This document shows positions 7,310-13,060 of a DNA stretch of 21,341 nt, piece by piece. Position 1 is the first letter of the stretch; the number at the start of each line of letters is the position of its first letter. Source of the stretch: a virus; the IMG/VR virus record IMGVR_UViG_3300021185_002047, positions 1 to 21,341 of that record; one strand, 5' to 3'. The notes beneath the pieces were generated by a model. It was not told the origin of the DNA. It did no database searches and saw nothing but the letters and a program-made list of their open reading frames with translations. The position numbers were made by a program, and so were the translations under genes.

Positions 7310-7729
7310 TTGTCAGAAAAGAAAAAAATAAAGGATACAGCGGTAGGTAAATTTCTTTTAAATAAAATTCCTAACGTAGTGGGAGCGATAGCAGGAAATA
7401 CAGCTGTAGGAAGCGTATTACAAGCTATTATAGGCGGTTCTGATATGTCCGAAGAGGATAAGACCATAGCTCTAAAAAAGCTCGATCTAGAGAGGGCTGA
7501 GATAGATGGAACAACTAGACGATGGGTTGCAGATGCTAGATCCGGAAGTTGGTTAGCTTCTAATGTACGTCCATTAGTATTAATATTTCTTACAATTAGC
7601 TATGTAGTAGGATGGTATCTTAGCTATCCACTTGACTCAATTACCGGATTGCTCTCGATTGTCATAGGTGGCTATTTTGGTTCTAGAGGAGTTGAGAAAG
7701 TATTCGGTAATAAACTACACGATAAATAG
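7310..7729 (+). CDS. Holin of the 3TM type, TTG start
   Basis: A 139-residue protein. The start is TTG at 7310: an in-frame TAA lies just upstream and the next in-frame ATG is at about residue 46, which would remove much of the conserved region. A basic N-terminus leads to Gly/Ala-rich hydrophobic residues (VVGAIAGNTAVGSVLQAIIG). Residues ~65-90 (RRWVADARSGSWLASNVRP) match the conserved segment of the Holin_3TMs family, followed by two clear transmembrane helices (PLVLIFLTISYVVGWYL and ITGLLSIVIGGYFGSRG). It would permeabilise the inner membrane for the M15 endolysin. The preceding AATAAAAC is an A-rich Bacteroidota-type start context. Confidence 0.8.
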   Translation: MSEKKKIKDTAVGKFLLNKIPNVVGAIAGNTAVGSVLQAIIGGSDMSEEDKTIALKKLDLERAEIDGTTRRWVADARSGSWLASNVRPLVLIFLTISYVVGWYLSYPLDSITGLLSIVIGGYFGSRGVEKVFGNKLHDK

Positions 7730-7778
7730 AACAGAAGGGTATTTTAAAGCTTTCTGCTCAATCTTTTTATATTTTTAG

Positions 7779-7786
7779 TATATTCG
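7779..7786 (+). promoter_or_regulatory. Promoter -7 box (TATATTCG) before the replication genes
   Basis: TATATTCG fits the Bacteroidota -7 box and is the same as the box at 11944. There is no clear TTTG at the expected upstream site, only TTTCTG. It lies 110 bases before the gene at 7889, in the 159-base gap between the lysis and replication genes. Confidence 0.45.
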
Positions 7787-7792
7787 TACAGT

Positions 7793-7809
7793 AGACTTTT
7801 TAAAAGTCT
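7793..7809 (+). repeat. 17-bp near-perfect palindrome
   Basis: AGACTTTT-T-AAAAGTCT, two 8-base arms around a single central T. It begins where transcription from the promoter at 7779 would start, so it could be an operator for a dimeric regulator or a hairpin in the RNA leader. There is no T-run directly after it, so it is not a standard terminator. Confidence 0.6.
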
Positions 7810-7818
7810 CTTAAAACG

Positions 7819-7887
7819 CTTGTAATATATATACTATATATCTATATATATACAAGATATATAATATAAATATATATATATATACAT
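7819..7887 (+). repeat. AT-only tract with inverted repeat; possible DNA-unwinding element
   Basis: From 7824 nearly all bases are alternating T and A, interrupted by only a few C or G. An inverted repeat CTTGTA (7819-7824) ... TACAAG (7851-7856) with TA-rich arms frames the first half, and (TA)n runs to 7883. Such tracts melt easily and can form cruciforms, as at replication origins. It lies between the lysis and replication genes. No consensus DnaA box (TTATNCACA) was seen nearby, so the origin role is inference. Confidence 0.5.
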
Positions 7888-7888
7888 T

Positions 7889-8143
7889 ATGGAATTAGAT
7901 GAGCAAATAAGAAAGATTGTAAGCTATAAAACTTGGAGCGTAAAACGTAAAACTGATACGTTGTTAGAAATGGATGCAGAAATGTACACAAATTTAGGAA
8001 TAGAATCCACTAAGACTGAAAAGAAAAATGTAAAAGCTATAAGCCGAAAAATATATAGAGCTATAAGTTTAATAAACCCACTAGATGGCTATATATTAGA
8101 AGCTCATATGAACGAGAAAGATCTTACAGATTTAACGAAGTAA
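7889..8143 (+). CDS. Small unknown protein before NinG
   Basis: An 84-residue, charged and mostly helical protein (MELDEQIRKIVSYKTWSVKR at the start, KKNVKAISRKIYRAI in the middle). No domain is recognised. It directly follows the AT-rich tract and shares an A with the NinG start (TAATG), so it is the first gene of the early/replication operon. The basic helical middle could bind DNA, but this is speculation. Confidence 0.65.
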   Translation: MELDEQIRKIVSYKTWSVKRKTDTLLEMDAEMYTNLGIESTKTEKKNVKAISRKIYRAISLINPLDGYILEAHMNEKDLTDLTK

Positions 8144-8541
8144 TGAGATGTAAAAGTAGAAAGTGTATTGTTAAAAAACTTGACACAATATTTAGTCAAT
8201 ATATCCGTTTGCGTAAATCTAAAAGAGGTATTTCAGAATGTTATACTTGTGGGATAAAAGGTCATTGGAAAACTTTACAATGTGGACACTTTATGTCTCG
8301 TAAACACTATTCAACTAGATGGGATGAGCTTAATTGTCAAGTTCAATGTTATAAATGTAATATACACGGATACGGAGAGCAATTTAGATTTGGTCAACGA
8401 TTATCTAAAGAGTACGGAACAGATACACCGGATATTTTAGAGAGTAAATGCAGAAATATTTCAAAGTTTTCTAATTTGGATCTATTAGAAAAAATAGATT
8501 ATTACAAAAGTATAGTTGAACCTTTGTTGTTAAAGAATTAA
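8143..8541 (+). CDS. ninG: NinG/Rap-like recombination nuclease
   Basis: A 132-residue protein matching the lambda NinG (Rap) family, a structure-specific recombination endonuclease that acts on branched DNA. Residues 10-28 (VKKLDTIFSQYIRLRKS) are typical of the family, followed by a zinc-binding region with C33, C36 (CYTC), C47 and H49 (LQCGHF), then MSRKHYSTRWDELN and C69, C72 (QCYKCN) and HGYGEQFRFG, as in HNH-related folds. In lambda, Rap promotes recombination between short homologies and resolves branched intermediates. Here it is upstream of SSB-like and helicase genes, fitting a replication-recombination module. Confidence 0.88.
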   Translation: MRCKSRKCIVKKLDTIFSQYIRLRKSKRGISECYTCGIKGHWKTLQCGHFMSRKHYSTRWDELNCQVQCYKCNIHGYGEQFRFGQRLSKEYGTDTPDILESKCRNISKFSNLDLLEKIDYYKSIVEPLLLKN

Positions 8542-8553
8542 ATCATATATTTG
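8523..8553 (+). promoter_or_regulatory. Consensus Bacteroidota promoter inside the end of ninG
   Basis: TTTG at 8523-8526, 19 bases, then TATATTTG at 8546-8553: an exact match to the Bacteroidota vegetative consensus (TTTG, 19 bases, TAnnTTTG). It is the best promoter in the window. The -33 box lies in the last codons of ninG and transcription would begin near 8560, heading directly into a terminator 45-75 bases later. Confidence 0.7.
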
Positions 8554-8559
8554 ATCGTT

Positions 8560-8636
8560 CAATAGTTCGATATCATTCTTGCTTCACCGCTTGGATGTCA
8601 TAAAAGGGGAGTTTTAGTCAGACTCCTCTTTTTTTA
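8560..8636 (+). ncRNA. Candidate small RNA (~75 nt) with own promoter and terminator
   Basis: This ~75-base segment lies between the consensus promoter at 8523-8553 and a strong terminator at 8606-8635. It holds no start codon followed by a useful open frame. A 6-bp stem GATATC (8569-8574) / GATGTC (8594-8599), with one wobble, closes a 19-base C/T-rich loop, then the terminator hairpin follows. A GTTCGAT sequence recalls a tRNA T-loop, but the rest does not fold as a tRNA. The next gene has its own promoter (8653), so this looks like an independent short transcript. Target unknown. Confidence 0.5.
8606..8635 (+). terminator. Rho-independent terminator after ninG / small RNA
   Basis: Stem GGGGAGT (8606-8612) / ACTCCTC (8622-8628) with one wobble, a 9-base loop, four A before the stem and seven T after it (8629-8635). 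It ends both the ninG transcript and the short RNA proposed to start near 8560. Confidence 0.85.
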
Positions 8637-8652
8637 TTAACATTATTTTTCT

Positions 8653-8660
8653 TATCTTAG
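8653..8660 (+). promoter_or_regulatory. Promoter -7 box (TATCTTAG) before the SSB-like gene
   Basis: TATCTTAG is identical to the box at 10399 and fits TAnnTTTG at most positions. A T-run ends the previous terminator around the -33 place. Transcription would start near 8667, 15 bases before the ATG at 8682. Confidence 0.5.
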
Positions 8661-8681
8661 CTTAAACTTTAAAACTTATAT

Positions 8682-9110
8682 ATGAAAGGAACTATTGTAA
8701 CAATTGACAAAGCCGGATCTTATAATGATATGGAGATCAACGAAGTAACGTTTAAACACGGTGAAAAAATCAAATTTTTTATTAAAAAGACTGATCGAAA
8801 TCCAAATGGAGATTTAGTTAATAACTTAATCCTTAATGGGGAATCTGTAAACGGTCATACTTTTGAGTATGAATTAACTCCTACCGGAAATGGTAAGATT
8901 ATTAGAGAAAATAACTTTACTGCTAAACCAAAATTTAACGGTGGAGGCAAAAGCTATGGAGTAAAAGATGAGAAAACTCAAAACTCTATATTGATGCAAG
9001 TGTGTTTTAAAGAATGTATGCAGGCATTTGCAAAAGAAAATGAAGAAGTGGTGCTTCCAAAGACCTTGGAATATTTTAACTATCTTCGTAACGAACTAAA
9101 TAATTTATAA
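8682..9110 (+). CDS. Putative single-stranded-DNA-binding-like protein
   Basis: A 142-residue protein starting MKGTIVTIDKAGSYNDMEIN. The first ~90 residues look beta-rich like an OB fold (KGTIVTIDKAG, KIKFFIKKT, GHTFEYELTPTGNGKII); then comes a basic flexible segment (AKPKFNGGGKSYGVKD) and a C-terminal helical part (QNSILMQVCFKECMQAFAKE). I recall similar proteins described as ssDNA-binding in Bacteroidota phages, but no diagnostic residue exists, so this rests on fold appearance and on position before the helicase. Two bases separate it from the next gene, with which it shares a terminator at 9421. Confidence 0.5.
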   Translation: MKGTIVTIDKAGSYNDMEINEVTFKHGEKIKFFIKKTDRNPNGDLVNNLILNGESVNGHTFEYELTPTGNGKIIRENNFTAKPKFNGGGKSYGVKDEKTQNSILMQVCFKECMQAFAKENEEVVLPKTLEYFNYLRNELNNL

Positions 9111-9111
9111 T

Positions 9112-9402
9112 ATGTCACAATTTAAATATGAAAGCGAGTTTGTGGATCCGATTTATGTAAAAAATCCAAGTCCTAAATTTAAAGCAGGAGTTGCAAACTT
9201 TGATGCAAAGCGTGAGGATTTAATCGCCTATTTGCAAAACCTAAATGGAGAGTATGTTAATTTTCAAATTACTAGATCTCCGGATAAGACAGATGACTAT
9301 GGGTTAAAGAAATTAGTATTGACTAGAACTTGGCGAACTGAGTTAAATGAGGTCGCTGCTAGTACACATATGCCCGACAGAGAGGAAGCGAGTCCTTTCT
9401 AG
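9112..9402 (+). CDS. Small protein with acidic, PF-ending tail
   Basis: A 96-residue protein. The body has probable strands (NGEYVNFQITRSPDK, GLKKLVLTRTWRTELNE) and the end MPDREEASPF resembles the acidic, PF-terminated tip by which bacterial SSB recruits replication enzymes. The family is not recognised. It is cotranscribed with the SSB-like gene at 8682 and precedes the helicase, so a role as SSB or SSB-partner is possible (inference). Confidence 0.65.
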   Translation: MSQFKYESEFVDPIYVKNPSPKFKAGVANFDAKREDLIAYLQNLNGEYVNFQITRSPDKTDDYGLKKLVLTRTWRTELNEVAASTHMPDREEASPF

Positions 9403-9420
9403 AGTTATTTACAAACCAAG

Positions 9421-9455
9421 AAAAGAGTAGCCGTAAAATGTTACTCTTTTTTTTT
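9421..9455 (+). terminator. Rho-independent terminator before the helicase gene
   Basis: A 9-bp stem AAAAGAGTA (9421-9429) / TACTCTTTT (9442-9450) with a 12-base loop, followed by T to 9455 (nine T in all from 9447). It ends the 8682-9402 transcript. The T-run touches the next promoter box. Confidence 0.85.
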
Positions 9456-9462
9456 ATCTTTA
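9455..9462 (+). promoter_or_regulatory. Promoter -7 box (TATCTTTA) directly before the helicase start
   Basis: TATCTTTA begins on the last T of the terminator and ends four bases before the ATG at 9467. Transcription from it would start on or about the A of the ATG, giving a leaderless mRNA. No TTTG is seen at the -33 position, so confidence is limited. Confidence 0.4.
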
Positions 9463-9466
9463 TTAT

Positions 9467-10378
9467 ATGCTTATCGAATTTTCTGAACAAATTGACTATC
9501 TAAAAAAAATTAAAAGCGGAGAAATTAAAACCGGATCCCGACTTGGAATCCCTAGCTTTGATGAATATATCCGTTTCAAACCATCTAACTTTAATGTAAT
9601 ACTCGGACACGCTAACGTTGGTAAAACGAGTGTAGCTTTATACCTTATGCTTTTGTATAGCAAATTACACGGTAAAAGATGGGTAGTGTATTCTAGTGAG
9701 AATGAACCTTATTCTATTATCCGTAGACTTATGGAGTTTATGGAGTCTATGCCTATAAATAAAATATCCGATGAAGGGTTTAAAAGATCTAGTGATTTTA
9801 TAAATTCTCATTTTAAGTTTATTGACACAAAAGATATGTACACTTATAAAGAACTATTGATTTTATCTAAACAAATTAAAATGGCTTGGGATTACGATGG
9901 TCTTTTTATAGATCCTTATAATTCTTTAAAGAAAGATTTTGAATTGCTTAAATCCGTAGGAGGTCACGAGTACGATTATCACGCTTGTACTGAGATCCGA
10001 ATCTTTTGTAAAGAGTTTAAAATAACTACTTGGTTAAATACTCACGCTAATACGGCAGCTTTAAGATCGTTGCACCGCTTCGAGGATCCTTATGCGGGTT
10101 ATCCCGTACCTCCACAAGCTAGTGATATTGAGGGAGGAGGTAAATTTGTAAATCGTGCGGATGATTTTTGGGTTGTGCATCGTTACGTTCAACATCCTAC
10201 TGACTTTATGTATACACATATACACGTGAGAAAAGTAAAAGAGGTTGAAACCGGAGGGAGACCGACTATGTTACAAGAGCCTATTCGTCTTAAATCTATT
10301 CCTAATAACGTAGGGTTCACCCTAGATGAAAAAGATATGTTAGAAGTCGTTAAAACCCCTAAAAACTTGCCTTTTTAA
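9467..10378 (+). CDS. DnaB/RecA-fold replicative helicase-like ATPase
   Basis: A 303-residue P-loop ATPase of the DnaB helicase C-terminal/RecA type. Walker A is GHANVGKTS (47-55), Walker B is GLFIDPYN (~145-152) and a sensor/H4-like motif is LNTHANTAALR (~190-200). The later segment HIHVRKVKEVETGGRP matches the KxKE.GG-like end of DnaB helicases. It lacks a DnaB N-terminal domain and is shorter than bacterial DnaB (~450 residues), as is common in phages. It would unwind the phage fork as a hexamer. The protein ends KNLPF, again PF. A promoter and terminator flank the gene, so it may be regulated separately from the SSB-like genes. Confidence 0.8.
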   Translation: MLIEFSEQIDYLKKIKSGEIKTGSRLGIPSFDEYIRFKPSNFNVILGHANVGKTSVALYLMLLYSKLHGKRWVVYSSENEPYSIIRRLMEFMESMPINKISDEGFKRSSDFINSHFKFIDTKDMYTYKELLILSKQIKMAWDYDGLFIDPYNSLKKDFELLKSVGGHEYDYHACTEIRIFCKEFKITTWLNTHANTAALRSLHRFEDPYAGYPVPPQASDIEGGGKFVNRADDFWVVHRYVQHPTDFMYTHIHVRKVKEVETGGRPTMLQEPIRLKSIPNNVGFTLDEKDMLEVVKTPKNLPF

Positions 10379-10398
10379 TACATTTAAAATATAATGCT

Positions 10399-10406
10399 TA
10401 TCTTAG
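10399..10406 (+). promoter_or_regulatory. Promoter -7 box (TATCTTAG) before the sigma-factor operon
   Basis: TATCTTAG, identical to the box at 8653, lies 12 bases before the ATG at 10419. The -33 place has TTTTTAATA and no exact TTTG. It would drive the small membrane protein and the sigma-like gene. Confidence 0.5.
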
Positions 10407-10418
10407 TATAAAAACAAG

Positions 10419-10595
10419 ATGGGTTTTGACATACAATTCATACCAATATACGGAATATCATTAGGAATATTATACTATAATCCTCGTATTGATCCGGGTG
10501 TAGAAGAAGAAGTTTCTGATAACGATATGTATCATCAAGTTACTTTATGTTTTTTATTCATTGGAATACATATAACTTTGTGGAATCTATACTAG
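10419..10595 (+). CDS. Small membrane protein overlapping the sigma gene
   Basis: A 58-residue frame from ATG 10419 to TAG 10593-10595. Two hydrophobic segments (IQFIPIYGISLGILYY and VTLCFLFIGIHITLWNLY) surround an acidic stretch (DPGVEEEVSDND). I recall small proteins with this shape from Bacteroidota phages. The start lies 12 bases after a promoter box. It overlaps the following sigma-like reading frame by up to 49 bases, depending on that gene's start. Function unknown; its place before a sigma factor allows a regulatory role, though none is shown. Confidence 0.65.
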   Translation: MGFDIQFIPIYGISLGILYYNPRIDPGVEEEVSDNDMYHQVTLCFLFIGIHITLWNLY

Positions 10596-11182
10596 AAAAA
10601 ATATCAAAGTATCATAAAAAATGGATTGAAATTCTTACAGCTTTAGGTTGTAATAAAGTTTTAGCAGAGGATCTAGTTCAAGAAATGTACATTAAAGTAC
10701 ATCAATACATTAAAGATCACAAAAAAAGTATTTTATACAATGGAGAGGTTAATACCTTTTTTATTTATGTGATGTTAAAAAATATGTATTTTGATTATTG
10801 CAGACAAAAGAACCGAATTAACATAACAAGTTGGGATGACTTAGAATGGTTAGGGGATAAAATAGAAGATGAAATATTTGATGGCAAAACAAACGATGAA
10901 TACAATAAACATTTATCTATTCAAGAATGGTACAACGATGATTTATATTTAGAGCTTTTAGAATTAGACAATATAACCGAAGCAGAGTACACAAAAGATG
11001 AGCTTGGAAAGTATTATATGAGGAGGATATTTAAAGAAGTATATCTTGATCGTGTAAAAGTTTCAGAGTTATCTAGATCAACAAATATAACATATTGGAG
11101 TTTACGAAACACATTGAAGATTATTAAAAAAGAAATAAAAAAATATTATGAAACTAGGAGATTTGATAGCAACGATAACTAA
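10547..11182 (+). CDS. Sigma-70-family (ECF-like) sigma factor
   Basis: A 211-residue protein with the outline of a small sigma factor, which would bind host RNA polymerase and direct it to chosen promoters. Region 2 is seen at ~35-90: LAEDLVQEMYIKVHQY is close to the ECF AEDLVQEVF motif, then FFIYVMLKNMYFDYCRQK. A long acidic linker follows (DKIEDEIFDGKTNDE). Region 4 is likely near the C-terminus: VKVSELSRSTNITYWSLRNT, a helix-turn-helix for the -35 box. The start is uncertain: the ATG at 10547 overlaps the membrane gene by 49 bases; GTG at 10580 would overlap less. A promoter switch during infection is the likely purpose (inference). Confidence 0.7.
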   Translation: MFFIHWNTYNFVESILEKISKYHKKWIEILTALGCNKVLAEDLVQEMYIKVHQYIKDHKKSILYNGEVNTFFIYVMLKNMYFDYCRQKNRINITSWDDLEWLGDKIEDEIFDGKTNDEYNKHLSIQEWYNDDLYLELLELDNITEAEYTKDELGKYYMRRIFKEVYLDRVKVSELSRSTNITYWSLRNTLKIIKKEIKKYYETRRFDSNDN

Positions 11183-11303
11183 ATACACCGGAATCAAATG
11201 GCTAGTCAATAAAATAGTCATAGATTTTCTCGGTTATAAATCTTGTGGATGCGATAAGAGACAAGAAAAATTAAATGAAATAAAAATTGATTTATGGAAA
11301 TAG
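11148..11303 (+). CDS. Small conserved phage protein with CGCDKRQEKLN motif
   Basis: A 51-residue frame from ATG 11148 to TAG 11301-11303, overlapping the sigma gene by 35 bases in another frame. The translation MKLGDLIATITKYTGIKWLV ... YKSCGCDKRQEKLNEI carries a CGCxxRxxxLN motif that I recall as conserved in small proteins of Bacteroidota and marine phages, which argues that it is real. It may bind a metal through its two Cys. Function unknown. Confidence 0.65.
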   Translation: MKLGDLIATITKYTGIKWLVNKIVIDFLGYKSCGCDKRQEKLNEIKIDLWK

Positions 11304-11497
11304 ACGATGTAATGTGGTATAAAGGTTTTAAAAAAAACTTTACCGGAACCATAACAAAAAAAGAGATTAAGAAAATATCTCAAATTCATTCCGATTGGTT
11401 TAATCATTCTTTTTACATTCCTTGTAATTGTAAGGGCAACCAAACTTTAAAAAATTGGGTTTTAGATATAGATAAAAAAATTAAAGATGAATATTAG
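11294..11497 (+). CDS. Small unknown protein
   Basis: A 67-residue basic protein starting MEIDDVMWYKGFKKNFTG. A CNC pair in the middle (YIPCNCKGNQTL) could help bind a metal. It overlaps the previous gene's stop by 10 bases and the nuclease-like gene by 11 bases, so it belongs to the same operon. No family is recognised. An overlapping minus-strand frame (11234-11443) was judged a shadow. Confidence 0.6.
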   Translation: MEIDDVMWYKGFKKNFTGTITKKEIKKISQIHSDWFNHSFYIPCNCKGNQTLKNWVLDIDKKIKDEY

Positions 11498-11915
11498 TGA
11501 TGTTCATAAATGGGAAAAGGCAATTATTGCTTTGTATAACTTTGATGGATGGGATCTACAATGGTGCGGAGGAGGTTTTGAGCATTACGATGCAGTTGGC
11601 AGAACTCCTAAAGGTTTCGAGTGTGTAATTGAAATGAAGTTTAGACAAACATATTATGCTAGTAAAATGCTAGAAGTCGATAAATATAAAAGACTTATGG
11701 ATATGCCGTATGATATGGTCAAACTTTATTTTGTAAACGATCCAAAAGCAAATTATCTTTTTTATTTAAATAAAATAACAATGCCGGATCCGGTTCAAAT
11801 GTATTGTCCAGACACTACAATGTGGACTAAAAAAAGAACTAATAAAAATGTTTATTTGTTAGACGAAAGCCAAGCTGTTATAAAAAATATTAATGATCCG
11901 GATATAGGATATTAA
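11487..11915 (+). CDS. Probable PD-(D/E)XK-fold nuclease
   Basis: A 142-residue protein. The stretch HYDAVGRTPKGFECVIEMKFR (~33-53) has the order of a restriction-endonuclease-like core: an Asp in a beta hairpin (HYDAVG), a turn, then the E-x-K of IEMK, with an N-terminal Glu helix (KWEKAIIALYNF). These would bind the catalytic metal. Such proteins cut DNA or repair and recombine phage DNA, but some are inactive. It is cotranscribed with the sigma-like gene and small proteins, and is followed by a promoter. The assignment rests on motif pattern alone. Confidence 0.6.
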   Translation: MNISDVHKWEKAIIALYNFDGWDLQWCGGGFEHYDAVGRTPKGFECVIEMKFRQTYYASKMLEVDKYKRLMDMPYDMVKLYFVNDPKANYLFYLNKITMPDPVQMYCPDTTMWTKKRTNKNVYLLDESQAVIKNINDPDIGY

Positions 11916-11920
11916 AAAAT

Positions 11921-11951
11921 TTTGTTAATAACATAAAAAGGTTTATATTCG
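11921..11951 (+). promoter_or_regulatory. Consensus Bacteroidota promoter before the 11957 operon
   Basis: TTTG at 11921-11924, 19 bases, then TATATTCG at 11944-11951. The spacing is identical to that at 8523 and 19562. The -7 box ends five bases before the ATG at 11957, so the mRNA would have almost no leader. It would drive the long gene run from 11957 towards the terminase genes. Confidence 0.65.
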
Positions 11952-11956
11952 TAGAT

Positions 11957-12265
11957 ATGAAAGGAGTAGATACGAGTTTAAGAAAAACTTTTTTATTGAA
12001 ATACGATCTTTATACTGTGAACTTTGATAAGGTTTATAAGCCTATAAAAGCTGCTCACGATAAAAAGCCTACTCCTAAGACCATCGAGATGCTTAATGCT
12101 TTACATCAAATTGCTATCTATATAAATAGTGTAGAGGCGGATTTAAATGCTATGGTACAAATTAATAGTGACGATAGGCTTGACAAAAACCGAGCTATAT
12201 TGAGAGCTAGAAAATCGGAAGCTGAATTTAATGACTTTAAAAATAAATTTAAGATTAACTTATGA
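11957..12265 (+). CDS. Small helical protein, unknown
   Basis: A 102-residue protein, mostly charged and helical with a likely coiled coil (LHQIAIYINSVEADLNAMV; LDKNRAILRARKSEAEF). No motif is recognised. It is the first gene after the promoter at 11921 and shares ATGA with the next gene. Position at the head of a replication-type operon suggests an early gene, but no function can be assigned. Confidence 0.65.
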   Translation: MKGVDTSLRKTFLLKYDLYTVNFDKVYKPIKAAHDKKPTPKTIEMLNALHQIAIYINSVEADLNAMVQINSDDRLDKNRAILRARKSEAEFNDFKNKFKINL

Positions 12266-12525
12266 CTAAAAACGATTGGACTATCGAACGTAAAACCTAT
12301 GCACAAAAGCAAGGTTATGGTAAAAAAGAAAAGATTGTCGAGGTTACTAGATACCACGTAACTGTGCCGACTTATGAAGGAACTAAAGAGTGCGCTGTCG
12401 AAACTTTAGACGAAGCTTGTGATATTATAAAGCAATTTATTGAAGGCTTTAATGAGATTAAAAAAGCCAAAAAAGAATACGATGAATTTTGCACTAATAA
12501 TAAATGGACTAGATATGGCACTTGA
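12262..12525 (+). CDS. Small unknown protein
   Basis: An 87-residue, Lys- and Glu-rich protein starting MTKNDWTIERKTYAQKQGYG. The first half is likely strand-rich (IVEVTRYHVTVPTYEG) and the second is a charged helix (EGFNEIKKAKKEYDEF). It shares ATGA with the previous gene and overlaps the next by 11 bases. No family is recognised. Confidence 0.65.
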   Translation: MTKNDWTIERKTYAQKQGYGKKEKIVEVTRYHVTVPTYEGTKECAVETLDEACDIIKQFIEGFNEIKKAKKEYDEFCTNNKWTRYGT

Positions 12526-12700
12526 TAGATATAAACAAAATCTCCGGATTGAAGGAAACAGAGTTATCTCCTATACTACTCACGTTGCTACTATTGACGG
12601 CAATAAGTTACACGAGTTAGGATGGTGGTCGGTAACGACACAAAAGCATATTAATTATGTAGCTAAAGAATTAGATCTACAATTAATAAAATCCTTATGA
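12515..12700 (+). CDS. Small unknown protein
   Basis: A 61-residue protein starting MALDRYKQNLRIEGNRVISY. ATG 12515 was chosen over a more upstream ATG (12440), which would overlap the previous gene by 86 bases and read as junk there. It contains likely strands (NRVISYTTHVATID) and a C-terminal helix (HINYVAKELDLQLIKSL). It ends in ATGA overlapping the next gene. No family is recognised. Confidence 0.6.
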   Translation: MALDRYKQNLRIEGNRVISYTTHVATIDGNKLHELGWWSVTTQKHINYVAKELDLQLIKSL

Positions 12701-12939
12701 GTATGCCTATAAAAAACAACCTTATTGATTTATACAATAAAATGTCTAATGAAGATAAAGTCTTTATGATTGAACTAATGAGAAAAGATATTAGTGTTTT
12801 TGTTGATGTAAAAGTCAACCAAAAAAGAATGGGATATCATATGGATTTAGACTCAGAAATTCCTGTTAGCTTAAATGGAATATCTGTGGAATTAAACCTA
12901 GAAAGTAAAATAAAAATAAAAGATGGAGATTTTATCTGA
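12697..12939 (+). CDS. Small unknown protein
   Basis: An 80-residue protein. The first half is helical (NNLIDLYNKMSNEDKVFMIE) and the second is strand-like (VFVDVKVNQKRMGYHMDLD, VSLNGISVELNLESKIKI). A second Met two codons in (ATG 12703) could be the start. No family is recognised. It overlaps the zinc-ribbon gene by 17 bases. Confidence 0.6.
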   Translation: MSMPIKNNLIDLYNKMSNEDKVFMIELMRKDISVFVDVKVNQKRMGYHMDLDSEIPVSLNGISVELNLESKIKIKDGDFI

Positions 12940-13060
12940 TTGTTGCGGAGCAATTTTATTTCCTGTAGAGGCAGATATTTGCACTAAGTGTTACAAACCT
13001 TGTGAAGCAATTGAAATAAAAGAAGATATGAACGGCAATAAAGTAAAGTTTAAATTATGA
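12923..13060 (+). CDS. Small zinc-ribbon-like protein
   Basis: A 45-residue frame from ATG 12923 to TGA 13058-13060, overlapping both neighbours. The translation MEILSDCCGAILFPVEADIC followed by TKCYKPCEAIE gives C-C and CxxC pairs spaced like a zinc ribbon; I recall similar tiny proteins with a SDCCGA start in many phages. Function unknown; nucleic-acid or protein binding is typical of such ribbons. The coupled ATGA to the flap endonuclease gene supports that it is real. Confidence 0.7.
   Translation: MEILSDCCGAILFPVEADICTKCYKPCEAIEIKEDMNGNKVKFKL

Noticed and set aside
7730-7778. Terminator after the holin gene
   Set aside because: CAGAA ... TTCTG can pair but the loop is long and the T-run is interrupted, so it is not a clear terminator.
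7819-7887. DnaA-box cluster in the AT tract
   Set aside because: No TTATNCACA or its complement was found here; the origin idea rests only on composition and position.
8560-8605. A tRNA gene suggested by GTTCGAT
   Set aside because: No acceptor stem, anticodon arm or correct spacing is present; the sequence fits a short hairpin RNA better.
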